Origin: Paenibacillus wynnii
Lineage (GTDB): Bacteria; Bacillota; Bacilli; Paenibacillales; Paenibacillaceae
DNA length: 64,000 nt
Reading direction: 5' to 3'
Assembly: GCF_030812855.1 (NCBI RefSeq)
Contig: NZ_JAUSTK010000010.1
Span: forward strand, 91,774 to 155,773
Numbering within the stretch: position 1 is the stretch's first letter; each line of letters opens with the position of its first letter. The notes beneath the pieces were generated by a model. It saw only the letters and a list, made by a program, of their open reading frames with translations. It did not search any database and had not been told where the DNA came from. The position numbers and the translations under genes were made by a program. Positions 17,791 to 27,292 of this stretch are shown here, piece by piece.

Positions 17791-18915
17791 TTTTAGCCCT
17801 TCTTTTTCAATATTAATAGCTGCATTATGGTCACGGTCAAGAATAGTTCTGCACTTGGAACAGATGTGAGTGCGAACGGATAGTGATTTTTTGACCATAT
17901 TGCCGCAGTTAGAGCATTTTTGAGAGGTGAAATGAGGTTTAACTTTAACCAGTAAACCACCGTTCTTTTCACATTTATAATTGAGGAAACTACGGAACAT
18001 TCCCCAACCGGCATCTGCGATGGATTTTGCGAGATGCCGGTTTTTTATCATGTTCTTGATTTTAAGGTCTTCCACGCAAATAACGGAATAGGTTCGAGCA
18101 AGGTTGAAACTTTGTTTGTGAAGGAAATCTTTTCGTTGGTTTGCCACCTTCGTATGAATCTTTTGTACCTTCACCAGTTGTTTCTTCCAGTTTTTCGAGC
18201 CTTTTTTTCGTCTCGAGAGGCGACGTTGTTGACGTTTCAGTTTCTTTTCGGATTTACGTAAAAATTTTGGATTTTCGATTTCTTCGCCGTTCGAGAGAAC
18301 CGCGAATTTCTTAATTCCAACATCAATACCTGTTGTTTTGCTTACATCCAATTCAGTATTCGAAACGTTCCGTTTCTCCACAGAAAAAATAACATACCAA
18401 CGTGTTCCTTGGCGTTTAATGATACATTGTTTCACTTTTCCATCGAGTTTGCGATGCCAGTTTACTGAAATGAGCCCCAAACCAGAGATTTGGAGCAAAC
18501 CTTTACAACCTAAAGACGCAGCGCGTCTAACGGTGCGTGTCTTGTTATATTTTTTATCGTGTTGTTTAGCCATGCCAAATTGAGTAAAAGTAAGCGAACA
18601 ATAATCCTTCGAACTCTTGATTTTCGGATATTTCGCTTCTTTTTTGAAGAACTTTTCCAATGCTTTTTCAAGACGAAAAAAAACTTCTTGAAGAGGTTGA
18701 GAAGGCATCTCCTTTAGAAATGCATACTTCTTTTTATCTTCAACCTGCATTTTTTGCAGTTCTTGACGGGAAAGAATTTTCTTTGTTCCTTTATACCGGT
18801 TACTTTTATCTAACAACGCACTGTTGTAGGTTTGACGACACCATGCAAGCCATAAATTCAACATTTCTTGTTGTTCAATAGTTAGAAAAATCTCGTATTT
18901 ATAATTAAGCAACAT
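17767..18915 (-). CDS. tnpB: TnpB RNA-guided endonuclease (IS200/IS605 accessory protein)
   Basis: A 382-residue TnpB, the ancestor group of Cas12. The RuvC triad is intact: Asp198 in TGIDVGIKKFAV, Glu282 in VICVEDLKIKNM and Asp362 in LDRDHNAAINIE. The zinc finger has Cys334, Cys337, Cys352 and Cys355. The N-terminal OrfB HTH domain (MLLNYKYEIFLTIEQQEML) is complete. The ATG at 18915 follows CTGGAGGTGG and is chosen over a start at 18981, which has no site. No tnpA lies in the element. TnpB nucleases cut DNA beside a TAM and help to retain the element at its site. Confidence 0.93.
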   Translation of the reverse strand: MLLNYKYEIFLTIEQQEMLNLWLAWCRQTYNSALLDKSNRYKGTKKILSRQELQKMQVEDKKKYAFLKEMPSQPLQEVFFRLEKALEKFFKKEAKYPKIKSSKDYCSLTFTQFGMAKQHDKKYNKTRTVRRAASLGCKGLLQISGLGLISVNWHRKLDGKVKQCIIKRQGTRWYVIFSVEKRNVSNTELDVSKTTGIDVGIKKFAVLSNGEEIENPKFLRKSEKKLKRQQRRLSRRKKGSKNWKKQLVKVQKIHTKVANQRKDFLHKQSFNLARTYSVICVEDLKIKNMIKNRHLAKSIADAGWGMFRSFLNYKCEKNGGLLVKVKPHFTSQKCSNCGNMVKKSLSVRTHICSKCRTILDRDHNAAINIEKEGLKQVSPLAS

Positions 18916-19080
18916 GTATTGCCACCTCCAGAACGTATGTTTGTAATCTAAGTATATCAAAATCATACATACTTTTTCCATTACTTTCTTTTATTTTTCC
19001 GTTCTGGAACAAAAAAAAGCCATTCATCCCCTACCTAGATGCTGCGCATTTTGAGGAAGGGGACTTCTGGATAAAGTTCG

Positions 19081-21085
19081 TTAAATAAATGACTGGAGAG
19101 TCCGGCCCCGGAAGCATCTTCCGAAGTAACCGATAAGCATTCTCCTTCTCTCCCACGGAGTAAAGGCCATAGATATAAAAGGCTGCAGCATGATTATACA
19201 CGGCCCCGTTCTCAGCGGTTCCCGGATGTTTCTGCGTTACTCTGCCTACATCCTCCCGCATAGATGTGAAGGATGGCGCCAGCTTTTCAACACCGTACGG
19301 GGTTTCTAATTGTTCCTCAACCGCTTGGATCAGTTTCTGTTGTTTCTCTTCATCTGCAACTCCGCTCAGTAGTGCCCACCCTTGTGGATTAATGAATATC
19401 CGACCTTCTTGATCCTTACTAATACCAAAGACCACATTATCATCCGTTATTCCCCGTGCATACCAATCGCCGTCCCACAAATATTGATTGACTACGGCAT
19501 TCGTTTCATCCGCCGCTAAGCGGAATTCCCCGCTTATATTCAGCCGATCACTCTTTTCGCATATATCCGCCCATATCATAAAAGCATACGCGGTTGCTAT
19601 CGTCAGCCACCCGGAAACGCCTTTTCCCTTGTAGCCAACCATATTCATCGGGTCACACCAATCGCCTTGATTAATGAAATTCAAACCCCGCTCATCCCTA
19701 TCCTTCATAAGCCAGTGCATCGCCCGATTGATATGTTCGAAGACAGATTCCAATTCCTCACTATCCGCAAAAGAAACCCTCTCGTCCAATATTGTAAAGT
19801 CGTTCGTCTCATCTAAGTAAGTGCTTAAGCAAATGGGCAGCCATACACAATGGTCCGTGTGAGGGACTTGATTAATGTATTTCAGCTCCGCATCTTTATG
19901 CAAAATAATCCCGTCCGGCATGGCTCCGCTAGCTTCTTGCTGGCTTAACGCCGTAAGAAAAGCAGCTCTGGCAACCTCCGGTTTAATATAGCTCATCCCC
20001 ATATTGTCCTGCAGGTAGTTCCGGGTCTGAGGGTCTGTTGTAAGACGGTTCGTCTGTCCATGATAATACATCTGCCGCGGCAGCCAGTGATTCACAAAAT
20101 TATCGAGATCCGCATCCGGTGTCTGAATTTCAATACAGCCTCTGCCTTCACTTACGTAATCAGCATATTCCTGTTCAGCTAGAGCAAAACCATCCTGACC
20201 TCCGGCATTCGTATCTCTGAAATATTGGCGGCGAATTTGATCGATCTCTTCCTCATCATGGGCCGGACCAAAGATAAACCGATAATCCCTCTCTTCACCC
20301 GGTTCCATTTCGCTTCTATATTGGAGGACAGCAACCGGCGATTCGTACCGCGACTCCCCTTTGGTCAATATTTCGCCTCGGATCGCTGACGGTGATGGAA
20401 TACCGCCCTCTCCTTCAAAAGCTTCCTGATTCACTTCCCATGCGGAAGGCTCCTGATCTGCCAGCAAAAATGTTTTGTCTTTCAGGTTCTTGATTTTCTC
20501 ATAATCCTGATACTTCTGATAAGGCGTAATCGCAGACCAAACAATCCCTTGTAAATCTTCCTTATACTCCCCGGATTGATTCATCCAAGACATATAACCT
20601 ACCGTAAAATAAGGATAAATACTTAACTTCCGTTTCTTTGTTGAGAGATTCGTCACCTTCACCCACCAAAGCTCCATTGGATCATTTTTAGGCAAACTCA
20701 GACACATTTCTATTAAAAGTTCATTATGTTCAATCTTCCATACAATATTATGTTTTCCTACAGAGAACGTATACTTATCGGGAAGTACGCGAACAGGCTC
20801 ATAAGGCGCTGAGAAAATCTCCCCACTCACTTCATCCTTCACATACACAAAACGGCCGGGATGATGGGCATAATAAGGCTGCTCCGGTTGCATAAAGGTC
20901 TTGGCTTCCAGATTCGGCGCATAAGAGTATTTTCCAGGCTCCGGCTGCATGAACTGCGCTACAGCATAGCCACGACAGTTCATATGAATCATCATCTTTT
21001 CATTCCATAAAAACCCTGAAGCCTTCGGAAGAATCGTCGGACTCGTCAGTTCATAATATTCATTATCTTCAGATGCTCTTATCAT
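19081..21085 (-). pseudogene. GH94-type (NdvB/cellobiose phosphorylase-like) gene, 5' part, interrupted
   Basis: The first ~670 codons encode a GH94-type protein: N-terminal beta-sandwich (SGFLWNEKMMIHMNCRGYAVAQ), then an (alpha/alpha)6 barrel with YLQDNMGMSYIKPEVARA, NQVPHTDHCVW, QGDWCDPMNM (region of the catalytic Asp) and NPQGWALLSG. After KMLPGPD the frame is lost: the next conserved motif, AGLSSHLFN, is in another frame, and about 30 residues normally present between them are missing. The tnpB element then splits the gene. The start is the ATG at 21085 (AAAGAGAGG site). The substrate would have been a beta-glucoside-type oligosaccharide. Confidence 0.85.
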
Positions 21086-21257
21086 AATTGTGCCTCTCTT
21101 TCGGATGATCATAGTTTTGGTTCCGCTTCCATAAGTCGTTATCCCAAATTATACCTTGTTTCATGTAGTGTTGCATCTTTCACATAACGAACGAATAAAC
21201 CATGAATCCAACCTACCTCGGGTAGGGCATCATGGTTATTTATCAATTATTTCAGCG

Positions 21258-21345
21258 GCCTCGAATATAGGCATTTGTACCTGACGATCCGCCTATTCTA
21301 GGCATATATATGGGGTAGGAAAGTTACTTTAGAGGAGATGTGTAT
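21258..21345 (+). promoter_or_regulatory. Conserved leader of the first LysM gene
   Basis: This upstream segment (TAGGCAT, CCTGACGATCCGCC, TAGGCATATATATGGG, AGGAAA...) is nearly the same as the one before the second LysM gene at 58015-58096. Conservation outside the coding region points to a shared promoter or leader. The AT-rich CATATATAT may be a -10 element, possibly of a sporulation sigma factor, but no consensus fits fully. Confidence 0.5.
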
Positions 21346-21669
21346 ATGAATCACATTGTTCAACCCGGCGACACCCTTTGGTCCATTGCTGCCCGTTACG
21401 GCGTTACCGTGGATGCGATATTGCGAGCAAACAATTTGACCAATCAAAATTATATTTATTTGGGCCAGAGCTTGATTATCCCCACACCTGGCGGATATCC
21501 GTTTCCGATACCGATTCCAGGCCCTGGCCCCTCACCGCAACCCGGTGCAGGCTTGGCCCAGCGTGTCGAGCGGTTGGAACGTCAATATAGAGTAATTGAG
21601 GCTGAATTGGATCGTCAAATTCAACGCATTAACAGGCTGGAGCAAAGGGTTAGACGCTTAGAGGATTAA
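21346..21669 (+). CDS. LysM-domain protein with C-terminal coiled coil (copy 1)
   Basis: A 107-residue protein with one N-terminal LysM repeat ([29 protein letters not shown] ... [10 protein letters not shown]), which binds N-acetylglucosamine polymers. A Gly/Pro-rich linker follows (about 50-68), then a charged amphipathic helix with heptad-like RxxRLExQ repeats to the end, likely to oligomerise. There is no signal peptide, so it may act inside the mother cell or spore coat rather than be exported; that is inference. The ATG at 21346 follows AGAGGAG. It is almost identical to the protein at 58097. Confidence 0.85.
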   Translation: MNHIVQPGDTLWSIAARYGVTVDAILRANNLTNQNYIYLGQSLIIPTPGGYPFPIPIPGPGPSPQPGAGLAQRVERLERQYRVIEAELDRQIQRINRLEQRVRRLED

Positions 21670-21703
21670 AGGGGCACTACCAAAGTTCAGGCTGCTATCA
21701 AAC

Positions 21704-21757
21704 GGGATTGATCCAAAAGCCATGAAATGGCTACTTGGGTCAATCCTTATTTTATTT
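21704..21757 (+). terminator. Terminator of the LysM gene
   Basis: A long stem GGGATTGA-CCAA-AGCCAT / ATGGCT-TTGG-TCAATCC with a three-base loop is followed by TTATTTTATTT. Confidence 0.85.
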
Positions 21758-21916
21758 GAGTAGGATTAACGTTTAGCTTGGTGAGGACGCTCCGCGAACG
21801 GACCGTTGTTTAAGTGGGGAATTTTTCTACAATTTTTTCTAAAATCACAAAAAAAACGCCATCTTTGAATCTGCCTATCCCGGCGGTGGCCGGGACAGCT
21901 CTAATAGAGGAATACC

Positions 21917-22081
21917 GTGAAAGAGCAGGCTAATTCTGAAATTATACTTACAAATGAAATAGCTACGCCAACCAACGGCGAACGTTTAGACTTCGAGCCG
22001 AGAGCAGCCATACGAAAATAATTAGGTGTTCATGTAGGACAACCGTGGGAAATAAAGTTTAGAGGGAAAATTTACCTATAA
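21917..22081 (+). pseudogene. Decayed small ORF with one internal stop
   Basis: A GTG at 21917, after an AGAGG site, opens 34 codons ending in DFEPRAAIRK. A TAA follows, and the same frame then continues LGVHVGQPWEIKFRGKIYL to a second stop at 22079. It looks like a small gene with one nonsense change. Its last codons are formed by the first hairpin repeat of the 22058-22188 array. Product unknown. The rest of the gene-free stretch 21758-22441 shows only that array. Confidence 0.35.
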
Positions 22082-22188
22082 ATCATAAATATAACCTTAT
22101 AATCAACATTTAGAGGGAAATACTCCCGCTAAATAACTCGATAAGTGGTTCAATCCTTAAATTAGTAGGAAAAATTCCTTCTAAATTT
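22058..22188. repeat. Array of three palindromic hairpin repeats (same family as 745-938)
   Basis: Palindromes at 22058-22083, 22108-22134 and 22159-22188, spaced 50-51 bp, with the core TTTAGAGGGAAA / CCTTCTAAA. They match the array near the left end of the window in core sequence and period. Confidence 0.65.
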
Positions 22189-22441
22189 AGACTGAACTAA
22201 TGAAGCACCTGGTTGTTGTTCATACGTGTTTCACAGAAGTTTTCATCACAGTTCAGTCTATATAGCTTTAATTATAAAAGTGAATAATTATGTACAGATT
22301 TTGGCACTCTCACACAACCGACAATTTTCGTGCTAAACTTACATAAATATAAACTTGCCAACATAGTAAAGCGTTTATGCCTTATCAGTTTAAAGCGCTG
22401 GGCTTAAGTTATATTTCCATATTGAAACCGGGGGAAAATCA

Positions 22442-23671
22442 TTGAAAACATTACTACTCAAGTGGAACCAAGTAAGCTTAGTACGACGAATTCTTGTGGG
22501 GATTATAGTTGGTATAATATTGGCTTTAGTTATTCCTAATGCAACGGGAATCACCATTTTCGGTTCCTTGTTTGTATCCTCATTAAAGGCGGTTGCGCCT
22601 GTATTGGTCTTGCTCATCGTAATGTCAGCCATATCCCAACATAAACAAGGCCAACAAACGAATATGAAATCGATTATTCTTTTGTATGGTTTAAGTACAT
22701 TTTTGGCGGGACTAATAGCCGTTATTGCAAGTTTTATCTTCCCGGTAAACTTATCCCTTGTAACGGGTGCCAGCGACCTGACTCCACCTGATGGGATTGT
22801 AGAAGTACTTAAGACTTTGCTATTTAAGGTTGTGGACAACCCAGTAAACGCCCTAATGAATGCCAACTATATTGGTATCCTGACTTGGGCTATTCTTCTG
22901 GGTGTCGCATTAAAAAATGCCAATGATTCTACAAAAAACATGCTTACTAATTTTTCAGATGCTGTTTCACATATCGTTAAATGGGTGATCAACTTAGCAC
23001 CACTAGGTATCATGGGACTTGTTTTTGATTCCATCACAGCCAATGGACTTTCCTCTTTGCTCGATTACGGTAAACTACTTATTGTTCTTATTGGATGTAT
23101 GCTATTTATGGCACTTGTTGTTAATCCATTGATTGTTTATGTGAATATTCGCAGAAATCCTTACCCGCTTGTTTTTCATTGCCTGAAGGAAAGTGGGATT
23201 ACCGCATTCTTTACCCGCAGCTCAGCTGCAAACATTCCAGTCAACATGAGCTTATGTGAAGAAATGGAGTTGGATCCGGATACGTATTCGGTGTCTATTC
23301 CATTAGGTGCTACCATTAACATGGCAGGTGCAGCCGTAACGATTTCAGTCTTGACTCTCGCTGCTGTTCATACGGTTGGCATTGAAGTAGATTTTGGCAC
23401 GGCACTTATTCTTAGCGTCCTATCCGCTGTATCTGCTGCTGGGGCCTCAGGTGTTGCGGGCGGCTCGCTTTTATTGATTCCTCTAGCGTGCAGCATCTTC
23501 GGCATTTCAAATGATGTGGCAATTCAAGTCGTTGGTGTTGGTTTCATAATTGGCGTTCTTCAGGACTCCTTTGAAACAGCCCTTAACTCATCCTCTGACT
23601 TACTCTTTACCGCAACCGCTGAATATGCAAAGAAACGTAAAGAAGGCACGGACTTTGTGATTAAGACGTAG
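22442..23671 (+). CDS. sstT: Serine/threonine:Na+ symporter SstT
   Basis: A 409-residue dicarboxylate/amino acid:cation symporter (DAACS) of the SstT type. Family marks are an eight-helix plus two-hairpin hydrophobic profile, [22 protein letters not shown] (first re-entrant hairpin region with the serine-rich motif), [24 protein letters not shown], and [24 protein letters not shown] at the C-terminus. It imports serine and threonine with sodium. The start is a TTG at 22442 preceded by GGGGGAAA, since no ATG fits the conserved N-terminus. It is a single gene with its own terminator. Confidence 0.93.
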   Translation: MKTLLLKWNQVSLVRRILVGIIVGIILALVIPNATGITIFGSLFVSSLKAVAPVLVLLIVMSAISQHKQGQQTNMKSIILLYGLSTFLAGLIAVIASFIFPVNLSLVTGASDLTPPDGIVEVLKTLLFKVVDNPVNALMNANYIGILTWAILLGVALKNANDSTKNMLTNFSDAVSHIVKWVINLAPLGIMGLVFDSITANGLSSLLDYGKLLIVLIGCMLFMALVVNPLIVYVNIRRNPYPLVFHCLKESGITAFFTRSSAANIPVNMSLCEEMELDPDTYSVSIPLGATINMAGAAVTISVLTLAAVHTVGIEVDFGTALILSVLSAVSAAGASGVAGGSLLLIPLACSIFGISNDVAIQVVGVGFIIGVLQDSFETALNSSSDLLFTATAEYAKKRKEGTDFVIKT

Positions 23672-23681
23672 GGAAAAATGA

Positions 23682-23716
23682 TAAAAAGCAGAGGCTTAGG
23701 CCTCTGCTTTTTTTTG
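23682..23716 (+). terminator. Rho-independent terminator after sstT
   Basis: AAAAAGCAGAGGC-TTAG-GCCTCTGC followed by eight or nine T bases. Confidence 0.92.
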
Positions 23717-23750
23717 TTGCCAGTTGGAGGCGTGCCCAAACTCTAAGCCC

Positions 23751-24533
23751 CTATCCCCATACTTCCCTTAATGCTGAACGGAACAAAACATCGAGCTCCT
23801 GATCCTGTACAGCCTCTGCCGTAAGCATACCTACAGCCGTCTTTTCGTAGTAAGCTATTCTCTCTTCTAAAAAAAGGTTGATCGGGTTGATTCTTGGTTC
23901 ATAATCCATTTCATCCCCCGCTATTTTGCGAGCTAATAAATCCAGAATAACCGCCTTTAACTCACTACCCGCTGGCACTAATACGTCAATCAGTGATTGA
24001 AACTCGATAGGGGGCATCGTATTATACTGCTGGATCCACTCACAGGCCAAGATGGGACGAAGTACATAGAAATACTTTTTGATTTTGACTTGATCACCTT
24101 GCAGATAATCCCGATAGTTCCCCTTTGCCATGTGCAGGTAGTGATACATGCATGATTTGGGAGAGAATGTGAAGGGGGAAATGCCCCGGATTTGCTCCGC
24201 TACCGAATACTGTTCCATGTAATGAATCGGAGATTGCAGCCACTCCAGCAGCGGAGGGTTTGATTTCCGAAACAAATTCAGGGCTTTTTTCAAATCCCAG
24301 CCGCTAATGTCAAGTTGATCACTGATAGGCCGCTCGATCACATCCCGTTTCTCAAAGATCGATAAATACCACTCCACGGGCCGGATATATATAAATCTCA
24401 CATCATAGTCACTGTCTTTGGACGGGAAGCCCCACGCACGACTTCCCGATTCGCAAGCATACAAGATCCGAACCCCTTCGTCCCTTTCGATCCGGTGTAA
24501 CTCCTCCAAGATTTGCTCCCGAACATCGGACAT
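23751..24533 (-). CDS. Nucleotidyltransferase-superfamily protein (YcgL / RlaP type)
   Basis: A 260-residue protein of the predicted DNA polymerase beta-like nucleotidyltransferase family (PF10127 type, Bacillus YcgL-like). The nucleotidyl-transfer motif is visible as CESGSRAWGFPSKDSDYDVRFIYI (GS followed by DxD, about residues 29-50). The helical C-terminal part has CMYHYLHMAKGNYRDYL, the family's second conserved block. It probably transfers a nucleotide to an RNA or small target, not determined. It lies downstream of the MocR gene on the same strand with a 30-bp gap. Confidence 0.85.
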   Translation of the reverse strand: MSDVREQILEELHRIERDEGVRILYACESGSRAWGFPSKDSDYDVRFIYIRPVEWYLSIFEKRDVIERPISDQLDISGWDLKKALNLFRKSNPPLLEWLQSPIHYMEQYSVAEQIRGISPFTFSPKSCMYHYLHMAKGNYRDYLQGDQVKIKKYFYVLRPILACEWIQQYNTMPPIEFQSLIDVLVPAGSELKAVILDLLARKIAGDEMDYEPRINPINLFLEERIAYYEKTAVGMLTAEAVQDQELDVLFRSALREVWG

Positions 24534-24563
24534 AAGACTCTACCTCCCTTTGTTTATTAATTA

Positions 24564-25919
24564 TCATATTATTGAGTTATATCCTTTCATCCCCCTCACT
24601 TCTTCGGTAATCGCCCTAACTCCCTCCTCAATTTGCTCCGGCTGCGCTTGGGAAATGCTGATCCGCAAGAACTTTTCCCGATCCAGGTAGCCGGATAAAT
24701 AGAATCCTTTTCCAGATACGACATTGACATTTCTAGCCGTAAGTCTCTTTATCAATTGCTCCAAATTAACCGTTTGCGGGAGCTTAAATTGCACAAAAAT
24801 TCCTGAGTTAACCCCAGAACTCTCTATTAATCCTGCATCGTTATACCGCTCTAATGCCTCATTCAGCGTGCGAATCCTGGCTGCGTATTGGTTGCATATT
24901 TTCTGTTTGTGCCGTTCGTACATATCATTGTTAATGTATACTTCGAGGGCCGCCTGAGACAGCAGCGAGGTGTCGCCATATCTTTTATAGGAATGAAACG
25001 TCTCCAGTAGAGACTCCGGCAAAATGACGGCCCCCAACCGCAAACCGGGGAATATAATCTTCGAAAAGCTTTTTAAATAAACGACATGAGAAGTTCTGTT
25101 GTACGCGTAAATCGGATCAAATCCCCGTTCTTCACCCAAATCAGCCATATAGTCGTCTTCAACAATATAGACATTGTATTTGCTAGCCAAACTGGCAATC
25201 GCTTCCCTAACCTCCGCACTATAAGAAGTGCCCAGCGGATTGTGGTACCTTGACATCGTATAAAAAAATTTAATGTCGCCGGATTTGAACCTCTCCTTTA
25301 ATTCCCTCAGATCGATACCTGCTGCCGTGCGGGCAATGCCGCTAACCGGTATGCCTTCTGCCTCAAGAAACCGCAAATAGATATCGTAGCTCGGCTGTTC
25401 GACTAGGATGACTGACTTCCCATTGGGGAATGGCATTTTCGCCAATATCTCCAACGCCGGCTGCACACCCGAAGTCACTATTATCCGCTCCGCATTCGTA
25501 AATACTTGATCTCCTGCAAGATGGGAGGCCAGGGTATGACGAAGCTTCTCCAGTCCTCTTGAATCTCCGTAGGTAAACAGCTGGTGCTTATATTTATCAA
25601 TCGCCTTGTTCAAGCAATGCTGGAAATCCAAATACGGGAACACGTTCACATCGGGCAGCACGGAAGCGAAATCTATGATTTTGCTGGGTTTGTCGTTAGT
25701 CTCATCTCCCGATTTCTCGACTACATAATGGCCGCTTTGCGAGATTGAATAAATGGCGTGCCGCTTCTCCAGCTCTGCGTATGCCCGTATAACCGTGCTC
25801 ATGCTGCACCCATATTGCTCCGAGGTACTGCGAATGGAAGGCAGCTTTTGGCCTGGACGATATTGTCCCTCTAAGATTTTCTGCTCTAGTTCGGACAGAA
25901 TAACCAGATACTTTTTCAT
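24564..25919 (-). CDS. MocR-type regulator (GntR HTH fused to aminotransferase domain)
   Basis: A 451-residue MocR/PdxR-type fusion. N-terminal GntR winged helix: KILEGQYRPGQKLPSIRSTSEQYGCSMSTVIRAYAELEKR. It is followed by a PLP-dependent fold-type I aminotransferase domain with VTSGVQPALEILAK, SRYHNPLGTSYS and YLKSFSKIIFPGLRLGAVILP, where the Lys of SFSK is the PLP Schiff-base lysine. The ATG at 25919 follows GAGGGGAG. It is divergent from an EamA exporter with a perfect palindrome between them, the usual arrangement for a MocR regulator and its target. Confidence 0.92.
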   Translation of the reverse strand: MKKYLVILSELEQKILEGQYRPGQKLPSIRSTSEQYGCSMSTVIRAYAELEKRHAIYSISQSGHYVVEKSGDETNDKPSKIIDFASVLPDVNVFPYLDFQHCLNKAIDKYKHQLFTYGDSRGLEKLRHTLASHLAGDQVFTNAERIIVTSGVQPALEILAKMPFPNGKSVILVEQPSYDIYLRFLEAEGIPVSGIARTAAGIDLRELKERFKSGDIKFFYTMSRYHNPLGTSYSAEVREAIASLASKYNVYIVEDDYMADLGEERGFDPIYAYNRTSHVVYLKSFSKIIFPGLRLGAVILPESLLETFHSYKRYGDTSLLSQAALEVYINNDMYERHKQKICNQYAARIRTLNEALERYNDAGLIESSGVNSGIFVQFKLPQTVNLEQLIKRLTARNVNVVSGKGFYLSGYLDREKFLRISISQAQPEQIEEGVRAITEEVRGMKGYNSII

Positions 25920-25964
25920 GCCGCTCCCCCTCACCTATCTCTATCCAGTATACAAGAATCAATA

Positions 25965-25982
25965 AACTGTATCGATACAGTT
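25965..25982. promoter_or_regulatory. Perfect 18-bp palindrome, probable MocR operator
   Basis: AACTGTATCGATACAGTT reads the same on both strands. It lies 46 bp upstream of the MocR start and 108 bp upstream of the EamA start. On the minus strand a TATACT -10-like hexamer lies 15-20 bp downstream, so the site would cover the -35 region of the MocR promoter; TATGAT/GATAAT follows it on the plus strand. This fits autoregulation and control of the transporter, but is inferred from position and symmetry. Confidence 0.65.
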
Positions 25983-26089
25983 ATGATAATACGTTATTGT
26001 TCAGGTCATGATTTCCCTCTACAATTTTGAGTAACGGATAGCTGTTCGCGAACATGATCCCAGCTGTTTAAAAGAGGAGGAGACACACC

Positions 26090-27043
26090 ATCATAGACCA
26101 CCAAGGAACGAAACTTGCTTATTTATCAGCGCTATTGAACGCAGTGATCATCGGATTCTCGTTCTTGTTTACCAAAATGGCGCTTGATTATGCTGACCCT
26201 ATCGATACGCTAACGTACCGTTTTGCACTCTCTTTTATAGTGATGTCGATTCCGGTTATGTTCGGCCGAGTAACACTGAACTACCGCAACAAACCGTTAG
26301 GCAAACTGCTGCTTCTGGCATCGATGTACCCTCTTGGCTTCTTCACGCTTCAAACGTTCGGGCTGCAGCAGGCCACCTCTTCCGAGGGAGGCATCTTGTA
26401 TGCCACCACACCGATCTTGACGATGGTTTTAGCCTCCGTATTTTTGAAGGAAACCACAACTGTCCTGCAGAAGCTTTCGATCTTCTTATCGGTATTCGGC
26501 GTGGTGTTCATCTTTATGATGAAGGGCACTGGCATCGACTTGACGAACATACAGGGTATTTCCCTATTATTCTTATCGTGTCTGGCTTTCGCCGGATATG
26601 GCGTTATGGCCCGCTCGCTGCTCAGAACCTTCAGCCCTGCGGAGATCAGCTATTTGATGTTTGGAATTGGCTTTGTTACTTTCCTGATCATTTCACTAAC
26701 AGATCATGTTGCCGCCGGGACGCTCGATCGCTTCATCGCACCGCTCGCCAGCAGCACATTTATCGTATCGATTCTGTACCTCGGAGTGATATCTTCACTC
26801 CTAACCTCACTGATGGCAAACTATGCCTTGTCCCGAATAGAGGCCTCAAAAATGAGTGTATTCTCAAATCTGTCGACGATCGTCTCGATCACAGCCGGTT
26901 CACTATTCCTCAGAGAAGAGATTACGAAGTATTCGATGATCGGTTCATTGATGATTATAGCGGGAGTTGTGGGAACGATTTTTTTGGGGCAAAAAAAGAC
27001 TAAGAAACCAATTATGAATTCCGACCTCGTTGAAGTTCGGTGA
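26090..27043 (+). CDS. EamA/DMT family transporter
   Basis: A ten-helix drug/metabolite exporter with two EamA repeats. ASMYPLGFFTLQTFGLQQATSSEGGILYATTPILTMVLASVFL is in the first half; the second half ends SITAGSLFLREEITKYSMIGSLMIIAG. The start is odd: the first helix (KLAYLSALLNAVIIGFSFLF) begins before the first usual start codon, a TTG at 26135 without a ribosome site. An excellent AGAGGAGGAG at 26073-26082 instead points to ATC (26090) or ATA (26093), so a non-standard or mutated start is likely. It is the presumed target of the divergent MocR. Confidence 0.85.
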   Translation: MIDHQGTKLAYLSALLNAVIIGFSFLFTKMALDYADPIDTLTYRFALSFIVMSIPVMFGRVTLNYRNKPLGKLLLLASMYPLGFFTLQTFGLQQATSSEGGILYATTPILTMVLASVFLKETTTVLQKLSIFLSVFGVVFIFMMKGTGIDLTNIQGISLLFLSCLAFAGYGVMARSLLRTFSPAEISYLMFGIGFVTFLIISLTDHVAAGTLDRFIAPLASSTFIVSILYLGVISSLLTSLMANYALSRIEASKMSVFSNLSTIVSITAGSLFLREEITKYSMIGSLMIIAGVVGTIFLGQKKTKKPIMNSDLVEVR

Positions 27044-27292
27044 GGATCTTATACAAAATTAGGAGCTGATTGCACAAGGCTAACTCATACCCCAACCAAT
27101 TTTTCACTAAATATAAAACGTGCGGCTGAAATGTTTAGTTGCAGAGATTGGTAAAAATTTATTATTCCGAACGTAAGGAAACACAAAAAAATCCCTAGGG
27201 ACATGATACCGTGTTCATGATCATTATCAAAATGGCTGCTAGTGAACTATATTTGGAATTGGCTAATATTAATCTATAGGAGTGTACCTATT

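Larger units (their letters stand above)
17623..19080 (-). mobile_element. IS200/IS605-family tnpB-only element (IS1341 type), 1458 bp
   Basis: Ends are deduced from the interrupted GH94 gene. On the minus strand the element starts with CGAACTTTATCC immediately after TTTAA (bases 19085-19081) and ends ...GGAGGTTCAC at 17623, followed by TACAGGCACGG. No target duplication is present, as expected for this family. Each end has a subterminal hairpin; the right one is CCCACACTT...AAGTGGCGGG at 17629-17669. It carries only tnpB, with no Y1 transposase, so mobility would need TnpA in trans. Confidence 0.88.

Noticed and set aside
18916..18981. 22-codon N-terminal extension of TnpB
   Set aside because: The family N-terminus begins at the ATG at 18915, directly after a GGAGGTGG site.
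22190..22441. Riboswitch or T-box before sstT
   Set aside because: No specifier loop, T-box core or terminator/antiterminator pair could be traced.
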